Shown: one piece after another, positions 22,901 to 35,280 of the stretch
Position numbering within the stretch: the first letter of the stretch is position 1
Layout of the letters: each line of letters opens with the position of its first letter
From: Platerodrilus igneus
Lineage: Eukaryota; Arthropoda; Insecta; Coleoptera; Lycidae
Length of the DNA stretch: 64,000 bases
Assembly: GCA_036346225.1 (NCBI GenBank)
Contig: JARFIW010001490.1
Span: 620,001 to 684,000, forward strand
Direction: 5' to 3'
Notes under the pieces: model-generated
The model's input: only the letters and a program-made list of their open reading frames with translations
Told to the model about the DNA's origin: nothing
Database searches by the model: none
Program-made: the position numbers and the translations under genes

Positions 22901-25581
22901 TGACCAACAATATATATTTCATGCAAGGACCATCGTGTGAACATCTTTATGTATGTGCCCACTTGCGTTGGTGTTTCGAACTCAAAAGGTTATTCTTATA
23001 TTTAGTAACCTACGCTACAAAATATATGAGTGATTTGTTAGGAAGTGCAAAAATATTTTGGCATGGTTTAATCATTAACAATCTTTCGCTGAAAATTTCA
23101 ATTGAGATTCATTTAACAGCAAATTTTGTTTATATACTCCAAATTTATGTAGCCTGCGCAATACACTAAAACTACGTGCTTCCTTGTACCATTTTATCGA
23201 GTTTAACAAGTAGCAACTCTCCCCAAGGCCTTTGCATTAAAAGCGTAAATCACTTCCTATTTATTCAAACAACTCCCTACATAAAATAGCTCAAAACGAC
23301 AGAGATAAATTTTAAATCTCAGTAACTGTCACCGGTACAAATAACCTCATTCCGCTACGAAATGAGTTGAGAGTTCCTTAGAACTTTAGCAGTTTACGAT
23401 CCGCTATAAAGTGTTTGAGGTTTTATAGTCCTGAGAAAAATACAGGATAACAAATGTTAGGTTTTGCACTAATAGGGCATGTGTTGCATAACTACACAAT
23501 TAACTTTCTTGCACAAATACGATTACCAAAGGCAACATGTATTGTGTGCCTGTAATGTCTAGATTTAGGTCCTTAATAAGAAAAACCTAAAATTTGTTCA
23601 ATCTTTATTGGTGGCGATAAGCTTAAGGGTATATGAACCACGTGCATTTAATTAGCAATAAAGGTATAACTATTTATTTAGACCTATACAAAAAAAGCTC
23701 TTATAAGGTTGAAAACACTCAGTAAAAAAGCACCGGTGAAAGCAAAGCACTAAGCTTTAGCGTACGCCTCCTTTGAAATACTGAACTGTCACTGTAGAAA
23801 AATGAAGCTAAAGAAGATGACAAACATCTTTGAAAGACAAGATAAGCACTGCAAATTGTTTGTTTGAATAAGTATGGGATGTAAACATTTGTTATAATGG
23901 TCAGAATTAATACGTATGAATCATAGAACAAAGTACTCCCTCGAATTTCTCCAAAAGTATGGGAAACACTTTAAATAAATACGACTGAATTTTTGAAGCA
24001 AAACATCTGTCCTACCTTCTTAGTTGAATGTGAAAGTTTGCCCTTCTCGCAAGCTATTACAACGATTTATGCATCAAAATCCAAAAACCTGGAGAAATAA
24101 TGTAGGAGCTCGTTGGGAAACATTAAAGAGACTTGAGAAAGACCCTGAACTTGTAGAAGCAATTGCAATTTTTTACTAATTAAGAAACTGAAGTAACCTA
24201 GCGGACCAAAAGAACTTTGAACTTAAGTACCCTTCTGATAACCGTTTCTAAATGCGAACGACTAAACGAACAACTAAACTCTAAATAAACAAATTTGAAA
24301 AATAGCAATGGCTAGATGAATTTGAAAAATTAACTCTTGTGTGAGGCACGGAAGGTTTGTATAACACGTGCAAGATAAGCAATAATTTTGTCGAATTTAA
24401 TTAGCTAATATAATAACGAGACCAGGATTCATTAACTGCATAACACTTGTAGACCTTGGAAAATTAACTAAGAGAAAAGCTCTTCTAACTAAAACATTCT
24501 ATATTTACCAGAGCTTGCAATGGTAACCAAGTTGATGATTAAAGTGGAAGAGGTTGCGCGTTGTTTTATCAGTAGATAAATAAAGGAAAGTAGCAATTTT
24601 TAACATCAGACGCAGATTATTGCTGTCTAGTTATTTTTTTTGTGTAATACATATTTGAACGTAATGAAGGTCGATAAGTTATTTGAAAAATTTCAATATT
24701 ATGTGCTACGTTATTTACAAACATGTATACTCTAGTAATTATCAGAGTTAGTTGTGCAAACGGAATAACTATAATAGTAAATTTTTATAGCATGTTTTTG
24801 TAATATTAAGAAAGCTTTTAGAATAATTAATGATGCCAAATAACAGTATGCTTCATACCCTAATTATCCCAAACATAATCTCTTTCCCAATTTTAGTTAA
24901 ATTTAGCAAAATTGGCGTTATAGGGAAAGATGTGTGATTATAATATAAATCAACCTCCAGGCAAGAATACAATAAAATCATTACAATATAGTTGATCACT
25001 TAAATCCAGACACTTATTTAGTCAAACCCACAAATATCGCGTTTCATAGGATATCACTGAACTAACCTAACCTACATACAATGTATTTGGACTGTTGAGA
25101 ACATGGGGCAACGGTGGGGACGTAACCTTAACATAATTAGACATATAAACCCACGCATTTTCACACAAGCTTAATATTAAAACTGTAATACAATAACGTG
25201 GGGAAAAAATACTAAAGCTAGACGAAGAAGGACTACAAATTAAACACTCGCGAGCCGATAGCTGGAATGTTATCATTGATAAAATGAAATCGATGAACCC
25301 CTTTGTCAAGGGATTCGTAACCGGGCGTACAACGTGATATTTGCGGATAATCTACTTTGATTTGATATCTAAGTTGCACAGTTTGGCTTTAACCAACTTG
25401 GTTGGCTATCAAATAATCTTTTTCCAATGGGAACTCGAGGCTGGCAAAGTGAAAATTCTTACACTGGCATTCAACTGTAAGTAATTAGATATTTTCAAAT
25501 TGTTTGAAGATGATACTTGTGCATGACGCTAGTGTAATGAAAGATAATGAAATTATAAAACGTCCATTATTAGTGTAATGT
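19911..25581. other. AT-rich intergenic DNA, nothing recognised
   Basis: About 5.7 kb with only short unconvincing open frames. A less AT-rich island lies at about 19920-20080. A PBS-like word TGACGCCCAACGT occurs at 21546-21558, but no supported LTR goes with it. No RNA gene, tandem array or coding signature was seen. Confidence 0.5.
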
Positions 25582-25585
25582 ATAG
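25582..25585. other. Putative target-site duplication, left (ATAG)
   Basis: ATAG directly precedes the first LTR and also directly follows the last LTR (48552-48555). Caution: the last three bases, TAG, also precede the LTR inside the array, so the match is less informative than it looks. Confidence 0.5.
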
Positions 25586-27334
25586 TGTAACAATTTTATT
25601 TTCGCATTAAAAATCTCTGCATTAAAGGTATAACGAATGTTAAAACACCTTTATTAACTAAAGTAATAATACGTGTAACAATCAAATTTTTGCATTAATA
25701 CAGTATCTAGAGTCGTTAGTCTATTTGTTTCGGAGGTCGGTGTATTCCACAGCCACAGGCACGCGCGTGAGAGGATTGACAACCCCCCTCGGGACCCTCC
25801 CACCATGCAAGAACGCGGCAGGGGCACTCGTCGATAGGTAAAAGCAGCGACAGCATGCATTCGAAGAGAATGGCGAGTGACCTCCGGGTCGCATTAATTG
25901 TGTAACACACTTCCTGAGTAACGGTTGGTATTGTATATTCGTTATCATAGTATCTAATTTAAAAATTTGTTTAGCGCAACTACGACTTACAAACTACAAC
26001 TTACAAACTACGCAACGAAAATTATATTTATAACTAAGATTAGACCATGGAAGATTACGCTACAAAATTTATGCAACTTTGAATCAATGTAAGAAACCCA
26101 CTTCGCTTCGACACCTGTATTTAAAGCATGGAAAGCAGGAATAATTAGCTGCAGACTCCGCACGGCGATGCAGTTCCCAATCTAGCCAAGGACAGCAGCC
26201 TGGGGTTTGGTTCGTAATAGCATTAAGATTTCCTCAGTGCTTCCTTCTAAAAGCACGTTATTTCGTTTTGTTTTATAGAAGCACAAATTTGTTATTCAGT
26301 TTATCTGTAGCTAAGCTGGTTTTCTCCAGTATCAAATTTAAACTTCACTTAGTTTCGTAGATATGTGACTACACGTGGCTTCAGCTTAAATTAACAGCTG
26401 CGGCTACGTCACCTGTTTGTTTGAAATATGCCGTCAACAATTGCACAATTGCAAGCAGATGTTTAGTATTACATTACTACCACCTTTGATAAAATTAGAG
26501 AATATCTTTGTGAATATTTTGACTTCAAAAAGTTTTGTATATTAATTTGTAAATGACCTACACAGATCTGATTGGGTTAGAAAACCTTAGTATAACCAGT
26601 CACACTGGGTTGTAATATATTTGAGTAAGAATCAAGTTGATAAACTTTACAATAATTCTTCAAGTAATTCAAGTATTCATTTTATTTTATTGCATTAAAT
26701 TTTATTTACAGAAACAGAAAAAATTCTTTCTAGTAAATTTATAATCCACGCTTAAAGTCTTTTTATTCTGATCTAGTTTGATCAGACCTGATAAACAAAA
26801 AGCAATAAGAGTTCAATTTTTATGGTACCCTTATGTAGGAAACATTCTTTTGCATTTTAGATATATTTGAGGGACACAAATAGTGTTCCCATTTTTATGT
26901 GACTTAATTATTATTTTTCCTTACAGGAACAGCGTCTTATTCTGTTAAGACAGGTTTTGTCAGCGAAGGCGATCTTTTTCTTTGGGTCTCCACGTCCGCC
27001 CTTAGAAATTAGCCATGCCATTTACATGAATCAATCTGGACTTGGTGGCGCCTGTTTGTTTTAGTTTGAGTGTGACCCCCACAGATTTCGACTTACACCC
27101 CATTGCTCATAGCTCTACCCAAGGAATAGACCCTAGTTACGTCGGAAGACTTTGTTTTGCAGACACCTAACTTGGAGCATGGTGATTATAAAGTATTGTC
27201 GGCCAGAAGTATAGAAAAGCGTTTCACTAGCGTCCATGCGTGAGGCTAGCGGAGCCAATTAAAGAGAGGAAAAAATCGTGACACTGACACCCAATGTGGG
27301 GCTAGTGTTTTAGTAGTTCAAGAAAATCGTTACA
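25586..27334 (+). repeat. LTR1 of tandem array
   Basis: 1749 bp, TGTAAC...GTTACA. It lacks a stretch of about 27 bp (TCGATTTTAATACTG...) near 26528 that LTR2-5 carry. It contains a GC-richer block at 25733-25905. With LTR5 it shares several variants not seen in LTR2-4 (CATGCATTCG; GTGACTAC). Confidence 0.92.
27285..27302 (+). promoter_or_regulatory. Relic primer-binding site inside LTR1
   Basis: TGACACCCAATGTGGGGC differs at three positions, all G/A or C/T transitions, from the tRNA-Lys-type site TGGCGCCCAACGTGGGGC. It is preceded by AAAATCGTGACA, a near copy of the LTR terminus AAAATCGTTACA. All five LTRs carry it (LTR5: 48502-48519). Confidence 0.7.
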
Positions 27335-27335
27335 C

Positions 27336-27357
27336 TGGCGCCGGCAACGTTTGGGGC
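27336..27357 (+). promoter_or_regulatory. Primer-binding site of internal region 1
   Basis: One base after the LTR: TGGCGCC, GG, CAACGT, TT, GGGGC, i.e. a tRNA-Lys-type site with two 2-nt insertions. Equivalent sites lie at 32622-32643, 37913-37934 and 43203-43224. LTR5 lacks one, as expected for a terminal LTR. Confidence 0.75.
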
Positions 27358-27762
27358 TTCGAAATTTGTTTGTTCATAATTTGATTAGCTTCGAAATTTG
27401 TTTGTTCATAATTTGATTAACCTCGAAATTTGTTTGTTCATAATTTGATTTACCTCGAAATTTGTTTGTTCAAAATTAATTTTACTTCGAGATTCGTTCG
27501 TTTAAAAATTATTTTTACTCTGAAACTTGTTTGTTCAAAATAATTTTACTTTGAAATTGTCTGTTCAAAATTTATTTTTGCTTTGAAATTTGTTTGTTCG
27601 GGATTTATTTAGCTTCGAATTTGTTTGTTCAAAATTTATTTTGCTTCGAAATTTGTTTATTCAAAAATTATTTTGCTTCGAAATTAGTTTGTTCGAAAAG
27701 TATTTTGCTTCGAAATTTGTTTGTTCAAAAATAGTTTTGCATCGAAATTTGGTTGCTCAAAG
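27357..27762 (+). repeat. Leader tandem repeat, copy 1 (13 units of about 32 bp)
   Basis: The unit is CTTCGAAATTTGTTTGTTCA plus a variable TAATTTGATTA/AAATTTATTTTG end. One reading frame yields a repetitive peptide (frame at 27590-27835), but it lacks a plausible start and is not conserved between copies, so a leader RNA repeat is preferred. Confidence 0.88.
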
Positions 27763-28339
27763 TTTAGGTGATAATTACGTTTGGTTGTTTGAAAGATTGG
27801 TTGTAACGTTAAACCACAGTCAATCAATTAATTAACTTAGTTAAATTTATTTTTAACTTTCATTCTGTTTTGACCCAATATAATTTTTTTTGATATTGTT
27901 TTGGCAAAATTATTTTACCAAAATACCTTTTGACTTTTACCTTTGGTTGCCCAAATTTGTTTGGATAATTTTGTAAGGTTCAAATCATTTAGATCTTTCA
28001 GTTTGATTCCATTAGGCTTGAGTAATCATGTCGGAGAAATTCCGGATTGTTTGTCTACTTAAAGAGGATCTGGAGTAGTGAGTGAGAGACCAGTTTTGGA
28101 GAAAAGGAAAATTTTTAGGAAGACTGTCAGTTAAAGAAGCTGATAAGCCTGGAGTTTGATTTGTTTGAGTCAATAAAGAACATTTTTGTCCAAATTTGAT
28201 GATAAAGCTAGAGATCCTATTTTGAAGGTACATTGGGGAGAGCTGTCGTCGTGTCGTTTGAAAATTGCTTTTTGTGCAGAAGCACGTTTTTGATTTTGTT
28301 AGCAGATTTTTGTTTAGATCGGCATTGCAACGCAATTTA

Positions 28340-28560
28340 GTCTAGGTGGAACTTGTCGTCGTGGTTGGTCGCTCAGCAGTATGTCAGTCCAGACGAGACT
28401 CAGGAAGAGTTGGTCGCTCGGCATTGCGTAAGTCTAGACGAGACTCGAGGTGAGTTAGGCGCTCTAGAATTTTTTTGCATCATATTTTTTTGAGTTGATG
28501 TAAATTTTTGGTATTGTTAGTCTAGGTGAGACTCTTAGAGAGTTTGTCAATCTAGCATAT
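28340..28560 (+). repeat. Degenerate GTCTAGACGAGACTC repeats in internal region 1
   Basis: Three variants, CAGTCCAGACGAGACTC, AAGTCTAGACGAGACTC and TAGTCTAGGTGAGACTC, at about 28385, 28428 and 28520, with GGTCGCTC or GGCGCTC beside them. They sit where gag should be and are repeated in all four internal regions. Function unknown. Confidence 0.6.
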
Positions 28561-28674
28561 TTAGGCGTTGTGAAGCATTGTATTTGTTTCGACAGTTCGG
28601 TTGGTAGTAGAGAGAGAGTGTACCTGAACACTGTTTTTTTTTGTTAGTTATCGTCGTGATTAGTTTATTTATTG

Positions 28675-29525
28675 ATGATTCATAAGCAGGTAAATGGCTT
28701 TAGGGTGTTTGTGACTGGTTCTCGAAGTATTTGATTTGACAACCTTTGCGTAGTGCCACGGCACATTTAATTGAGAAGTTTTTGTAGGAAAAAGTGTTTT
28801 TTGTCTGTGGAGTGCCACAGTTTGTTATTTGTGGTGATGGTCCGCAATTCATTGGACGTGTTTTTAAAGCTTTGTGTGCAAGGTACGAAATTCAAAAGAT
28901 TTGGTATAATGCTGTTTATGCTCCCCAATGCAATTTTGTGGAGAGAATCAATAAGACAGTTGGTACTGCAATTCGTTCATACGTAGAAGGACATGATACG
29001 TGGGATAGTGAGATATCAAAGATCAAATACGCAATCAACTCAGCAAAACATGAGTCCACCAACTATTCTCCAAATTTTTTAGTCTTTGGTCGTCAGGTAC
29101 CCTTAAGTGGAAAAGCTTATAATGATGATTTTAAACCTGGTGAGGATGTTGATGTCGTCTCCAGTAGTAGACCTTCTTATGTTTTGGATCGTCAACTTTT
29201 ATTTGATATTTTTGGGAATGTCCGTGAAAATTTGCATGTAGCTTATCAACGTTCGAGTAAACGCTACAATCTTAGGAGAAGAGACATTTCGTTCCAAGTC
29301 GGAGAAAGTGTTTGGAGAGCTAATAAGGTCCTCTCGAGTGCTAGTGATAAGTTTTCCGCTAAGTTAGCTCCAAAGTTCATTATGAGTAAAGTTCGAAAAA
29401 AACATTCCAATTTAGTGTAAGAGTTAGAGAACGAAGATGGAACAAGAGCAGGGAAATGGCACGTAATGGACTTGAAACCAGTTGAAGCGTCGTATCCAAA
29501 TGAAAATGATGATCCTGACGATTAG
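28675..29525 (+). pseudogene. Integrase relic, copy 1
   Basis: A Ty3/gypsy-type integrase is the only enzyme left in the internal region. The first catalytic block (CDWFSKY) is readable near 28710 in a frame with stops. The longest open part, 28794-29420 (208 codons from a GTG that is not a real start), holds GVPQFVICGDGPQF, where the usual CDNG is CGDG so the second Asp is displaced, and NFVERINKTV with the catalytic Glu (residue 50). It then runs through the AIN/HES...SPNFLVFGR block to the C-terminal FQVGESVWR...KLAPKF region. A stop at 29418 (TAA where copy 4 has TAT) precedes the natural end GDD-like DPDD at 29525. It could not give active integrase. Confidence 0.88.
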
Positions 29526-30002
29526 TTCCGGTCCGGTCATCTCTTTGATGTTAAGTAATGCAGTAGTGGTTTGCTTTGTTTTGTTCCGATTTTTGATTTA
29601 GTGTCGGTTCATTAATTTTGAGTATTTTGTTTGAGAAGTGAAATAAGTGGTTAGAGAGTTTGTAGGTTTTGTAAGTTTGAGGTGTGCCTTGGTGTGCACG
29701 CTGGTCGTTTTGCTCGCGCGTTATTCGGAGATGTGTTTAGAAGATGTCTTTAACAGATATCTTTACAATGTAGAAGTAAGTGGGCTATTTAATTGTTAGT
29801 CCTGATTTCTACTTATCTAGGTAGAGAGAATATTAGTTTATTCTTTCCTTGTTTTTTGACCGTTCGAAATTTTTGGTTTGATAAGGTCAAGGTTGGGTGA
29901 GTCTCACCATTTGGTCCATCACTAATGAGATCTGTTGTTTGTTGGAACTTAGTGATAGGATAATCAGTAGGGTGTAGGATATTACAGCCCTAACTGGTTC
30001 GA

Positions 30003-30312
30003 TTTTGTATTTGAATTTGTTAAGTAACCTTATGGTTAGGTTACCTTCATTTTGATTATCTCTTTGCAATAAAGTGATAATATTTTGTATTTGAATTTGT
30101 TAAGTAACCTTATGGTTAGGTTACCTTCATTTTGATTATCTCTTTGCAATAAAGTGATAATATTTTGTATTTGAATTTGTTAAGTAACCTTATGGTTAGG
30201 TTACCTTTATTTTGATTATCTCTTTGCACATAAAGTGAAAATATTTTGTATTTGGGTTTGATAAGTAACCTTTTGGTTAGGTCACTTTTGTTTTGATTAT
30301 CACTTTGTGATG
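30003..30312 (+). repeat. 80-bp tandem repeat in 3' region, copy 1
   Basis: Three good units and one diverged unit of TTTTGTATTTGAATTTGTTA...ATAAAGTGATAATA, period 80 bp. Each holds the inverted pair GTAACC...GGTTAC. Minus-strand frames here are artefacts of the repeat. Confidence 0.88.
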
Positions 30313-30837
30313 ATAGTTGTTTTAAATTTAGACCTATTAGTAGGGTACTTCTTTTGATTGTCACCTTATAGTGATAATACTTTGAATAGTTATGCTGTTT
30401 TGATGAGGAAGCATTCCTTTTTTATAGAGAGCTAATTGAGCTCCAGGAAGTGAAGTTTTTGTGGAATTTGAAATAAATTGTAAAATGTTTGGTTACAGGT
30501 AGTAAATATTAGCCTTGTTTGAAGTAAGAACCTCAAGTTAAAGAATTATCGTGAATTTGAATTTTTTGTCCCGTGGAGTGTTTGACTTTCTAATTTGACC
30601 CTCCCAATTTTGATTAATACCGATTGTGACTCCCGATTTTGTCTCCCGATGGACGTCAGGTACACGTAGTTACCAACACACCCGCATTTGTAAATATTTG
30701 TCTCCCCATTTGAATAAATTCATAAAATTGCATAGTTAATTAGGAAGGTAGAAAAGGCTAGTATTATTATAATAAAAATTTTTTGTATTTGTTATATTTG
30801 AAGTTGTTCCTTAAAGGAAAAAAAACTTTTTTCTTTT

Positions 30838-30846
30838 AGGAAAGGG
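30838..30846 (+). promoter_or_regulatory. Polypurine tract, internal region 1
   Basis: AGGAAAGGG, then TAG, just before LTR2. Equivalent tracts lie at 36114-36122, 41416-41424 and 46761-46770 (one G longer). It primes plus-strand synthesis in LTR elements. Confidence 0.75.
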
Positions 30847-30849
30847 TAG

Positions 30850-32620
30850 TAACAATTTTATTTTCGCATTTAAAATCTCTGCATTAAAGGTATAACGAAT
30901 GTTAAAACACCTTTATTAACTAAAGTAATAATACGTGTAACAATCAAATTTTGCATTAATACAGTATCTAGAGTCGTTAGTCTATTTGTTTCGGAGGTCG
31001 GTGTATTCCACAGCCACAGGCACGCGCGTGAGAGGATTGACAACCCCTCGGGACCCTCCCACCATGCAAGAACGCGGCAGGGGCACTCGTCGATAGGTAA
31101 AAGCAGCGACAGCATGTATTCGAAGAGAATGGCGAGTGACCTCCGGGTCGCATTAATTGTGTAACACACTTCCTGAGTAACGGTTGGTATTGTATATTCG
31201 TTATCATAGTATCTAATTTAAAAATTTGTTTAGCGCAACTACGACTTACAAACTACGACTTACAAACTACGCAACGAAAATTATATTTATAACTAAGATT
31301 AGACCATGGAAGATTACGCTACAAAATTTATGCAACTTTGAATCAATGTAAGAAACCCACTTCGCTTCGACACCTGTATTTAAAGCATGGAAAGCAGGAA
31401 TAATTAGCTGCAGACTCCGCACGGCGATGCAGTTCCCAATCTAGCCAAGGACAGCAGCCTGGGGTTTGGTTCGTAATAGCTTTAAGATTTCCTCAGTGCT
31501 TCCTTCTAAAAGCACGTTATTTCGTTTTGTTTTATAGAAGCACAAATTTGTTATTCAGTTTATCTGTAGCTAAGCTGGTTTTCTCCAGTATCAAATTTAA
31601 ATTTCACTTAGTTTCGTAGATATGTGAATACACGTGGCTTCAGCTTAAATTAACAGCTGCGGCTACGTCACCTGTTTGTTTGAAATATGCCGTCAACAAT
31701 TGCACAATTGCAAGCAGATGTTTAGTATTACATTACTACCACCTTTGATAAAATTAGAGAATATCTTTGTGAATATTTTGACTTCAAATCGATTTTAATA
31801 CTGTTAACTTAAAAGAAAGTTTTGTATATTAATTTGTAAATGACCTACACAGATCTGATTGGGTTAGAAAACCTTAGTATAACCAGTCACACTGGGTTGT
31901 AATATATTTGAGTAAGAATCAAGTTGATAAACTTTACAATAATTCTTCAAGTAATTCAAGTATTCATTTTATTTTATTGCATTAAATTTTATTTACAGAA
32001 ACAGAAAAATTCTTTCTAGTAAATTTATAATCCACGCTTAAAGTCTTTTATTCTGATCTAGTTTGATCAGACCTGATAAACAAAAAGCAATAAGAGTTCA
32101 ATTTTTATGGTACCCTTATGTAGGAAACATTCTTTTGCATTTTAGATATATTTGAGGGACACAAATAGTGTTCCCATTTTTATGTGACTTAATTATTATT
32201 TTTCCTTACAGGAACAGCGTCTTATTCTGTTAAGACAGGTTTTTGTCAGCGAAGGCGATCTTTTTTCTTTGGGTCTCCACGTCCGCCCTTAGAAATTAGC
32301 CATGCCATTTACATGAATCAATCTGGACTTGGTGGCGCCTGTTTGTTTTAGTTTGAGTGTGACCCCCACAGATTTCGACTTACCCCCCATTGCTCATAGC
32401 TCTACCCAAGGAATAGACCCTAGTTACGTCGGAAGACTTTGTTTTGCAGACACCTAACTTGGAGCATGGTGATTATAAAGTATTGTCGGCCAGAAGTATA
32501 GAAAAGCGTTTCACTAGCGTCCATGCGTGAGGCTAGCGGAGCCAATTAAAGAGAGGAAAAATCGTGACACTGACACCCAATGTGGGGCTAGTGTTTTAGT
32601 AGTTCAAGAAAATCGTTACA
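30850..32620 (+). repeat. LTR2 of tandem array
   Basis: 1771 bp. Its start has lost two bases (GTAGTAAC instead of GTAGTGTAAC). It carries the roughly 27-bp TCGATTTTAATACTG segment missing from LTR1 and the LTR2-4 variants CATGTATTCG and GTGAATAC. Confidence 0.92.
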
Positions 32621-32642
32621 CTGGCGCCGGCAACGTTTGGGG

Positions 32643-33048
32643 CTTCGAAATTTGTTTGTTCATAATTTGATTAGCTTCGAAATTTGTTTGTTCATAATTT
32701 GATTAACCTCGAAATTTGTTTGTTCATAATTTGATTTACCTCGAAATTTGTTTGTTCAAAATTAATTTTACTTGAGATTCGTTCGTTTAAAAATTATTTT
32801 TACTCTGAAACTTGTTTGTTCAAAAATAATTTTACTTTGAAATTGTCTGTTCAAAATTTATTTTGCTTTGAAATTTGTTTGTTCGGGATTTATTTAGCTT
32901 CGAATTTGTTTGTTCAAAATTTATTTTGCTTCGAAATTTGTTTATTCAAAATTATTTTGCTTCGAAATTAGTTTGTTCGAAAAGTATTTTGCTTCGAAAT
33001 TTGTTTGTTCAAAAATAGTTTTGCATCGAAATTTGGTTGCTCAAAGTT
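32643..33048 (+). repeat. Leader tandem repeat, copy 2
   Basis: Same 13 units as copy 1. Differences are single-base changes in homopolymer runs plus a missing C in CTT(C)GAGATTCG. Confidence 0.88.
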
Positions 33049-33951
33049 TAGGTGATAATTACGTTTGGTTGTTTGAAAGATTGGTTGTAACGTTAAACCA
33101 CAGTCAATCAATTAATTAACTTAGTTAAATTTATTTTTAACTTTCATTCTGTTTTGACCCAATATAATTTTTTTGATATTGTTTTGGCAAAAATTATTTT
33201 ACCAAAAATACCTTTTGACTTTTACCTTTGGTTGCCCAAATTTGTTTGGATAATTTTTGTAAGGTTCAAATCATTTAGATCTTTCAGTTTGATTCCATTA
33301 GGCTTGAGTAATCATGTCGGAGAAATTCCGGATTGTTTGTCTACTTAAAGAGGATCTGGAGTAGTGAGTGAGAGACCAGTTTTGGAGAAAAGGAAAATTT
33401 TAGGAAGACTGTCAGTTAAAGAAGCTGATAAGCCTGGAGTTTGATTTGTTTGAGTCAATAAAGAACATTTTGTCCAAATTTGATGATAAAGCTAGAGATC
33501 CTATTTTGAAGGTACATTGGGAGAGCTGTCGTCGTGTCGTTTGAAAATTGCTTTTGTGCAGAAGCACGTTTTGATTTTGTTAGCAGATTTTGTTTAGATC
33601 GGCATTGCAACGCAATTTAGTCTAGGTGGAACTTGTCGTCGTGGTTGGTCGCTCAGCAGTATGTCAGTCCAGACGAGACTCAGGAAGAGTTGGTCGCTCG
33701 GCATTGCGTAAGTCTAGACGAGACTCGAGGTGAGTTAGGCGCTCTAGAATTTTTTGCATCATATTTTTTGAGTTGATGTAAATTTTGGTATTGTTAGTCT
33801 AGGTGAGACTCTTAGAGTTTGTCAATCTAGCATATTTAGGCGTTGTGAAGCATTGTATTTGTTTCGACAGTTCGGTTGGTAGTAGAGAGAGAGTGTACCT
33901 GAACACTGTTTTTTTTTGTTAGTTATCGTCGTGATTAGTTTATTTATTGAT

Positions 33952-34799
33952 GATTCATAAGCAGGTAAATGGCTTTAGGGTGTTTGTGACTGGTTCTCGA
34001 AGTATTTGATTTGACAACCTTTGCGTAGTGCCACGGCACATTTAATTGAGAAGTTGTTTGTAGGAAAAAGTGTTTTTTGTCTGTGGAGTGCCACAGTTTG
34101 TTATTTGTGGTGATGGTCCGCAATTCATTGGACGTGTTTTTAAAGCTTTGTGTGCAAGGTACGAAATTCAAAAGATTTGGTATAATGCTGTTTATGCTCC
34201 CCAATGCAATTTTGTGGAGAGAATCAATAAGACAGTTGGTACTGCAATTCGTTCATACGTAGAAGGACATGATACGTGGGATAGTGAGATATCAAAGATC
34301 AAATACGCAATCAACTCAGCAAAACATGAGTCCACCAACTATTCTCCAAATTTTTTAGTCTTTGGTCGTCAGGTACCCTTAAGTGGAAAAGCTTATAATG
34401 ATGATTTTAAACCTGGTGAGGATGTTGATGTCGTCTCCAGTAGTAGACCTTCTTATGTTTTGGATCGTCAACTTTTATTTGATATTTTGGGAATGTCCGT
34501 GAAAATTTGCATGTAGCTTATCAACGTTCGAGTAAACGCTACAATCTTAGGAGAAGAGACATTTCGTTCCAAGTCGGAGAAAGTGTTTGGAGAGCTAATA
34601 AGGTCCTCTCGAGTGCTAGTGATAAGTTTTCCGCTAAGTTAGCTCCAAAGTTCATTATGAGTAAAGTTCGAAAAAACATTCCAATTTAGTGTAAGAGTTA
34701 GAGAACGAAGATGGAACAAGAGCAGGGAAATGGCACGTAATGGACTTGAAACCAGTTGAAGCGTCGTATCCAAATGAAAATGATGATCCTGACGATTAG
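33952..34799 (+). pseudogene. Integrase relic, copy 2
   Basis: Same content as copy 1. Here the segment before the main frame reads GAGAAGTTGTTTGTAGG, which has an extra GT-type insertion relative to copy 1. The open frame starting at 34070 ends at 34516 because one T is missing from GATATTTTTGGG. The C-terminal region continues in another frame (34507-34689). The stop near the YELEN site is shared with copies 1 and 3. Confidence 0.88.
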
Positions 34800-35280
34800 T
34801 TCCGGTCCGGTCATCTCTTTGATGTTAAGTAATGCAGTAGTGGTTTGCTTTGTTTTGTTCCGATTTTTGATTTAGTGTCGGTTCATTAATTTTGAGTATT
34901 TTGTTTGAGAAGTGAAATAAGTGGTTAGAGAGTTTGTAGGTTTTGTAAGTTTGAGGTGTGCCTTGGTGTGCACGCTGGTCGTTTTGCTCGCGCGTTATTC
35001 GGAGATGTGTTTAGAAGATGTCTTTAACAGATATCTTTACAATGTAGAAGTAAGTGGGCTATTTAATTGTTAGTCCTGATTTCTACTTATCTAGGTAGAG
35101 AGAATATTAGTTTATTCTTTCCTTGTTTTTTGACCGTTCGAAATTTTTGGTTTGATAAGGTCAAGGTTGGCTTGGTGAGTCTCACCATTTGGTCCATCAC
35201 TAATGAGATCTGTTGTTTGTTGGAACTTAGTGATAGGATAATCAGTAGGGTGTAGGATATTACAGCCCTAACTGGTTCGA

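Noticed and set aside
25654..25948. Minus-strand frames in the GC-richer part of each LTR (repeated in all five LTRs)
   Set aside because: They overlap in several frames, have no family resemblance and repeat only because the LTR repeats.
27357..27762. CRISPR-like array because of regular short repeats
   Set aside because: Units are contiguous and degenerate with no unique spacers, and they lie in a eukaryotic LTR element leader.
27590..27835. Repetitive 81-residue peptide in the leader (also near 32910, 38203 and 43426)
   Set aside because: It is the translation of the 32-bp tandem repeat; no plausible start, and its length changes with homopolymer indels between copies.
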